A stretch of DNA of 8,381 nucleotides from Treponema sp. UBA3870 (GTDB lineage Bacteria > Spirochaetota > Spirochaetia > Treponematales > Treponemataceae): positions 1 to 8,381 of the forward strand of contig DGGQ01000145.1 in NCBI GenBank assembly GCA_002392275.1, read 5' to 3'. The notes under the pieces were generated by a model. It was not told the DNA's origin. It ran no database searches and saw only the letters and a list, made by a program, of their open reading frames with translations. Positions 5,938-8,381 of the stretch are shown one piece after another. Within the stretch, counting starts at the first letter, position 1, and every line of letters starts with the position of its first letter. Position numbers and translations under genes: made by a program.

Positions 5938-6075
5938 AAACCCGATGCTCCGAAAGTTTTTTCCGCCAGATGGAGTGTTTCGGAAGTAGAAAAAATCATA
6001 GCGTCCAATCGAAAACTCGTCGGCATGGACTGACTTGCGTCCGTAGCTTTCCCAGATAAATGTACCATTGTGACT

Positions 6076-6099
6076 CTCTGAAAACTTCAGTTTTTAGAG
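6076..6099 (+). other. Stem-loop between the repeat protein and the outer-membrane protein gene
   Basis: CTCTGAAAAC (6076-6085) pairs with GTTTTTAGAG (6090-6099) over 10 bp with one wobble and a TTCA loop. No T-run follows (GGCGTATTG), so it is at best a weak terminator for the gene ending at 5937. It sits just upstream of the next promoter. Confidence 0.4.
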
Positions 6100-6105
6100 G
6101 GCGTA

Positions 6106-6134
6106 TTGATTTTTCATAATAAAAACACTATAGT
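6106..6134 (+). promoter_or_regulatory. Promoter of the outer-membrane protein gene
   Basis: TTGATT (6106-6111), a 17-bp spacer and TATAGT (6129-6134) form a good sigma70-type promoter. The start site would be near 6141, giving a leader of about 52 nt before ATG 6193. Confidence 0.7.
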
Positions 6135-6137
6135 CAG

Positions 6138-6178
6138 CCTTAAAATATATTTAAGGACAGAAATTGTAATGATTTCTG
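6138..6178 (+). other. Two inverted repeats in the 5' leader of the outer-membrane protein gene
   Basis: CCTTAAA (6138-6144) with TTTAAGG (6150-6156), and CAGAAAT (6158-6164) with ATTTCTG (6172-6178), are perfect 7-bp dyads lying back to back. The second ends two nt before the Shine-Dalgarno AAGGAG (6181-6186), so an RNA hairpin there could affect ribosome access. Alternatively they are protein-binding sites around the start of transcription. Confidence 0.5.
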
Positions 6179-6192
6179 GCAAGGAGTTTTTT

Positions 6193-7484
6193 ATGAAAAA
6201 AATGAGGTTTGCCGTCATCGGTGCGGCAATGGTTCTTGCGGGAGGTCTGGCGCTTGCACAGTCTTCCATGACATACACGGCAACAAAGAGCGTGTTCAAG
6301 ACCGACGTTGACAATTACATGGATGTAAATACCTGGGGGGGGTATCACCAGAAAAGATTTTTGCTTTCACTAATTTCTATAACAACACTCTGAATCTGGG
6401 AGCCGCAAAGACTTTCGGAAACTTTTATCTGGGCGGCTATTTTTCTGGAAAAATTCCCAATATCCAGACGAGCCAGAATAAGACGGATGCCTATACGGTA
6501 GACGTAAGCACAAACGGTGCTACTACAATACCTTCAGATCTTCAAACACTTGCTGTGGGAGTAACGTTTCCAGATTTTCTTAACACTGGCACCTCATCGA
6601 CTTTAAATTTTGCACTCCTCTTTGGATTTGGAAACATCGGAATAAAGGCGGGGCTTTACTACTATCCTGGAAGTTTTTCTGCAAAAGTTGACTACACAGA
6701 CGCATCAATAGATGACATCACATATAAAATATCGAACAATAACATACGGCCTTATCTTAACTTTGGATATACAACGGAGCTTGCGGGAAAAACGTTTATG
6801 GCCAACGCATCTTTTGCGTTTTATTTTTATACACGTAAGGAAGAAGTTACGCAAGGCTCAAACACTACCGTTACAAACAGTAGATACAACTGCATTGATT
6901 TGGATGCAGGTGCGACATACGACTTCTATAAAACCGACAGCATGGTGCAGTCCGTAACGTTCAATGCCGCCTACAGAGGCTATATTTATCCCAAGGAAAC
7001 AGTTATAAGAACCGGGATCGAGCCTACAACACAAGATGTGTCCCAAGGAAATGTATTTCTGGCTCCATCCTACAAACTCATCTTCAATCCTGTAGAAGCG
7101 GTTTCACTTGGACTTACGGTGGCAATTCCTTTTAGCTTTGGATTTGGCTCACAGAACAATATAACAAACTCTTCATTCAATATGGGAGCAAATGCAAATG
7201 TGGCTCTTCAGTATACAATAAAGCCTGATTTCCTGGTTTTCAATCTTGGAGGAAGCTTTTCACTTGGAAATCTTATCAGTACGACAAGCACAAATAGCTC
7301 AAGGGTCAATCAAAACTCTTTCTTTGACAGAACTTCAATTGATTTAAGTACAGGCCTTGCTTTCAATTTTACGAAGAACATCGTTCTGGACACAAGCTTT
7401 GATTTCATGACTGGTGCCAATACGACAAGCCTTGCGAATATCTGGAATACAAGCCTCGGATTGCAGCTCAGCATCAAGTACTAG
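6193..7484 (+). CDS. Beta-barrel outer-membrane protein, frame broken at a poly-G tract (candidate phase-variable, OFF)
   Basis: ATG 6193 has AAGGAG six nt upstream and opens a signal peptide (residues 1-22, ending ALA before Q23). The frame runs on through KTDVDNYMDVNTW to a run of eight G (6335-6342), after which it reads out of phase and stops at TGA 6391-6393. The next frame is open from 6312 to TAG 7482-7484 and continues at once as a sensible protein (EKIFAFTNFYNN, KTFGNFYLGGYFSG). Nine or six G would join both parts into about 430 or 429 residues. The rest is rich in alternating polar/aromatic strands and Asn/Thr/Gly loops and ends in LQLSIKY, with a terminal aromatic as in outer-membrane barrels. 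The DVDNYMDVN motif is one I associate with Treponema surface proteins. Exact function (porin, adhesin) is unknown. It might be a pseudogene or carry a sequencing error, but the remaining ~380 codons show no other damage. Confidence 0.8.
6335..6342 (+). repeat. Poly-G tract of eight at codons 48-50
   Basis: Eight consecutive G lie just after the TGG codon for W48, early in the coding region. The frames before and after the tract differ by one base, and the shift must fall between 6312 and 6390. Nine or six G restore the frame. Such tracts are classic sites of slipped-strand mispairing. Confidence 0.9.
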
Positions 7485-7803
7485 TTCAAAATTCGGATTT
7501 TGCAAGAATTGATATGCAGGGGCTTTTTTTTAAGTTAAGATCCTTGCTGTAATGATTCTATCGCAAATCATCTATTTCATAGTGAGCATTCGTTTCATGT
7601 TCTTTCTGACCGCGGTGCAAGCCTTCCTGCCATGTTTCGTGCCCGGACGAAAACAGGAAAATATGAAATGCAATGCTCTTTTGCATCTCTCCGTTGTTTT
7701 ATTTGTGGCTATTCAAAATTTTATAAAGAATGTCGTTTTTTTGTTAATTCACCTAAAACTCTGAATTCGACCTACAAGCCTGAAAGATGAAATGCTTGCT
7801 GCG

Positions 7804-7833
7804 TTGCATTGTGGCGCAGAATCTGAATATAAT
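7804..7833 (+). promoter_or_regulatory. Possible promoter for an unknown short transcript
   Basis: A perfect TATAAT (7828-7833) has TTGCAT 18 bp upstream (7804-7809). AGGA follows at 7835-7838, and small frames opening at 7842 or 7851 run through repeat copy B to 8060. The peptide is Cys-rich but unlike anything I know. A non-coding transcript covering the repeat is equally possible. Confidence 0.3.
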
Positions 7834-7900
7834 CAGGAAGCTTGTCATTGATGTTAAACCATTTGCTCTGGATGGATTCTCTGTGCTTTATGTGTTTTTA

Positions 7901-8028
7901 TGGACGGCATCCGAAAGATTTCCCTGCACAAACATGTCGCTTCTGTGCGCCCACATTGTCAACCGGCTTTCCGGGGTTTCATTGCTGCGCAAGTGGTCCA
8001 TGCGGCCCACCCCCTCCAATCCGGCGTA
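7901..8028. repeat. Dispersed structured intergenic repeat, copy B
   Basis: This copy matches 4661-4804 in the same orientation. It shares the identical ATCCGAAAGATTT (7909-7921), then ACATGTCG, TGCGCCCACA, AACCGGCTTTCC, and after a divergent middle GGTCC, CACCC, TCCA and CCGGCG (to 8026). By eye the first ~65 bp align at about 70% identity with a few one-base gaps. Copy A carries about 15-20 extra bases in the middle. Confidence 0.55.
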
Positions 8029-8147
8029 GAGACCGAATTTACATTTTTTTACAAGCTTAGTCCGCATCCTCCACGCATAAAAGGACCACAATCCGATTTT
8101 TTTTCATTTGGCAAGGTGCCGGGACATTTCGGTGTTCATTTTTTTTG

Positions 8148-8215
8148 AAAAAATAAAAAAATTTGAAAAAAAAGCTTCCTCGGTGTTGACATATGTGGGC
8201 GTGGCGTGATATATT
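8148..8215 (+). promoter_or_regulatory. rRNA operon promoter with A-tract UP element
   Basis: A perfect TTGACA (8186-8191), an 18-bp spacer and TATATT (8210-8215) form the core; GATATA at 8208-8213 is a 16-bp alternative. Just upstream lie A-runs of six, seven and eight (8148-8153, 8155-8161, 8166-8173). The last is near -50 to -56 from the expected start at about 8222, where an UP element contacts the alpha subunit of RNA polymerase. Confidence 0.8.
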
Positions 8216-8221
8216 AACCCT

Positions 8222-8342
8222 TGTCGTCACAACAGAGAAGTGGCGGGAGTATTTGACAGCGAAGGGACGGAAGGAAGACAAAAGAGAAGGTGGACGCGAC
8301 AGGAAGACAGGAAAGCTTCTGGCCTACGGGCCAAGAGTATAC
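8222..8342 (+). other. rRNA operon leader
   Basis: The leader of about 120 nt is strongly purine-rich and contains AGGAAGACA twice (8272-8280 and 8301-8309). Near its end TGGCC (8320-8324) pairs with GGCCA (8329-8333) across a UACG loop closed by C-G, the very stable UNCG tetraloop type. No boxA-like antitermination sequence is obvious. It would be removed during rRNA processing. Confidence 0.6.
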
Positions 8343-8381
8343 ATGATGGAGAGTTCGATCCTGGCTCAGAACGAACGCTGG
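8343..8381 (+). rRNA. rrs: 16S ribosomal RNA (5' end only)
   Basis: The universal 5' sequence AGAGTTCGATCCTGGCTCAG is at 8350-8369, followed by AACGAACGCTGG. Placing 8350 at E. coli position 8 sets the mature 5' end at about 8343. The gene runs off the right edge. The AGAACGAACGCTGG form fits Treponema-type spirochaetes, though it is not exclusive to them. Confidence 0.97.

Larger units (their letters stand above)
7485..8142. other. Long intergenic region upstream of the rRNA operon, no credible gene
   Basis: About 660 bp hold only short open frames (up to ~80 codons) with no recognisable product. A weak hairpin CAAAAT-TCGG-ATTTTG (7487-7502) and T8 (7524-7531) follow the outer-membrane protein gene, but they are not adjacent enough to make a convincing terminator. 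A possible promoter (7804-7833) and copy B of the dispersed repeat lie inside. T-runs at 8044-8050, 8097-8104 and 8139-8146 may include the end of an unseen transcript. Confidence 0.6.

Noticed and set aside
7487..7531. Terminator after the outer-membrane protein gene
   Set aside because: The hairpin is AT-rich and six bp long, and the T8 run is 21 bases away from it; no stable stem directly precedes the T-run.
7552..7764. 70-codon hydrophobic open frame
   Set aside because: It has no ribosome-binding site or recognisable product and lies in a region rich in T, which favours hydrophobic codons by chance.
8253..8258. Second TTGACA within the rRNA leader
   Set aside because: No -10-like hexamer lies 16-18 bp downstream (the sequence there is GACAAA), so a second rRNA promoter is not supported.
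1..8381. CRISPR array, tRNA genes, insertion-sequence ends, riboswitch
   Set aside because: I looked for spaced direct repeats, T-loop and anticodon-arm patterns, terminal inverted repeats around the PDDEXK gene and long structured leaders ahead of ilvC-region or lysA genes, and saw none.

Overview
The window most likely comes from the chromosome of a Treponema-like spirochaete. Its right edge holds the first ~39 nt of a 16S rRNA gene whose opening (AGAGTTCGATCCTGGCTCAG followed by AACGAACGCTGG) is the form I know from Treponema. The genes are also of types usual in host-associated treponemes: a secreted repeat protein, a beta-barrel outer-membrane protein ending in an aromatic residue, and a PD-(D/E)XK-type putative transposase. 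The identification rests on recognition only, with no database search.

Layout. (1) 1-492: the 3' end of ilvC (class II ketol-acid reductoisomerase, Ile/Val synthesis), closed by a strong intrinsic terminator. (2) 579-1589 (+): a Rpn/PDDEXK-family protein with an internal 12-bp tandem repeat and an extended -10 box placed so that the message may be leaderless. (3) 1658-2926 (-): a lysA-like diaminopimelate decarboxylase, convergent with the previous gene, with its own terminator between them and again an extended -10 very close to the start codon. (4) 3255-4543 (-): two tandem paralogous genes for small membrane proteins with a winged-helix-like segment and a C-terminal four-cysteine zinc ribbon, read from a good TTGACA promoter. 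(5) 4624-5037: non-coding, holding a plus-strand terminator, a structured dispersed repeat (copy A) and a REP-like palindrome. (6) 5038-5937 (+): a secreted protein made almost wholly of eleven 21-residue YD-like repeats. (7) 6193-7484 (+): a predicted beta-barrel outer-membrane protein whose frame is broken at a run of eight G, a candidate phase-variable locus in the OFF state. (8) 7485-8185: about 700 bp without a credible gene, holding a second diverged copy (B) of the dispersed repeat. (9) 8148-8381: the rRNA operon promoter with A-tract upstream element, a ~120-nt leader and the start of 16S rRNA.

No single operon or pathway joins the window. Two amino-acid biosynthesis genes (ilvC, lysA) sit beside accessory genes. 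The most notable signals are the poly-G frameshift in the outer-membrane protein gene, the tandem zinc-ribbon membrane pair, the pure YD-repeat secreted protein, and the shared intergenic repeat at about 4671-4803 and 7909-8026.
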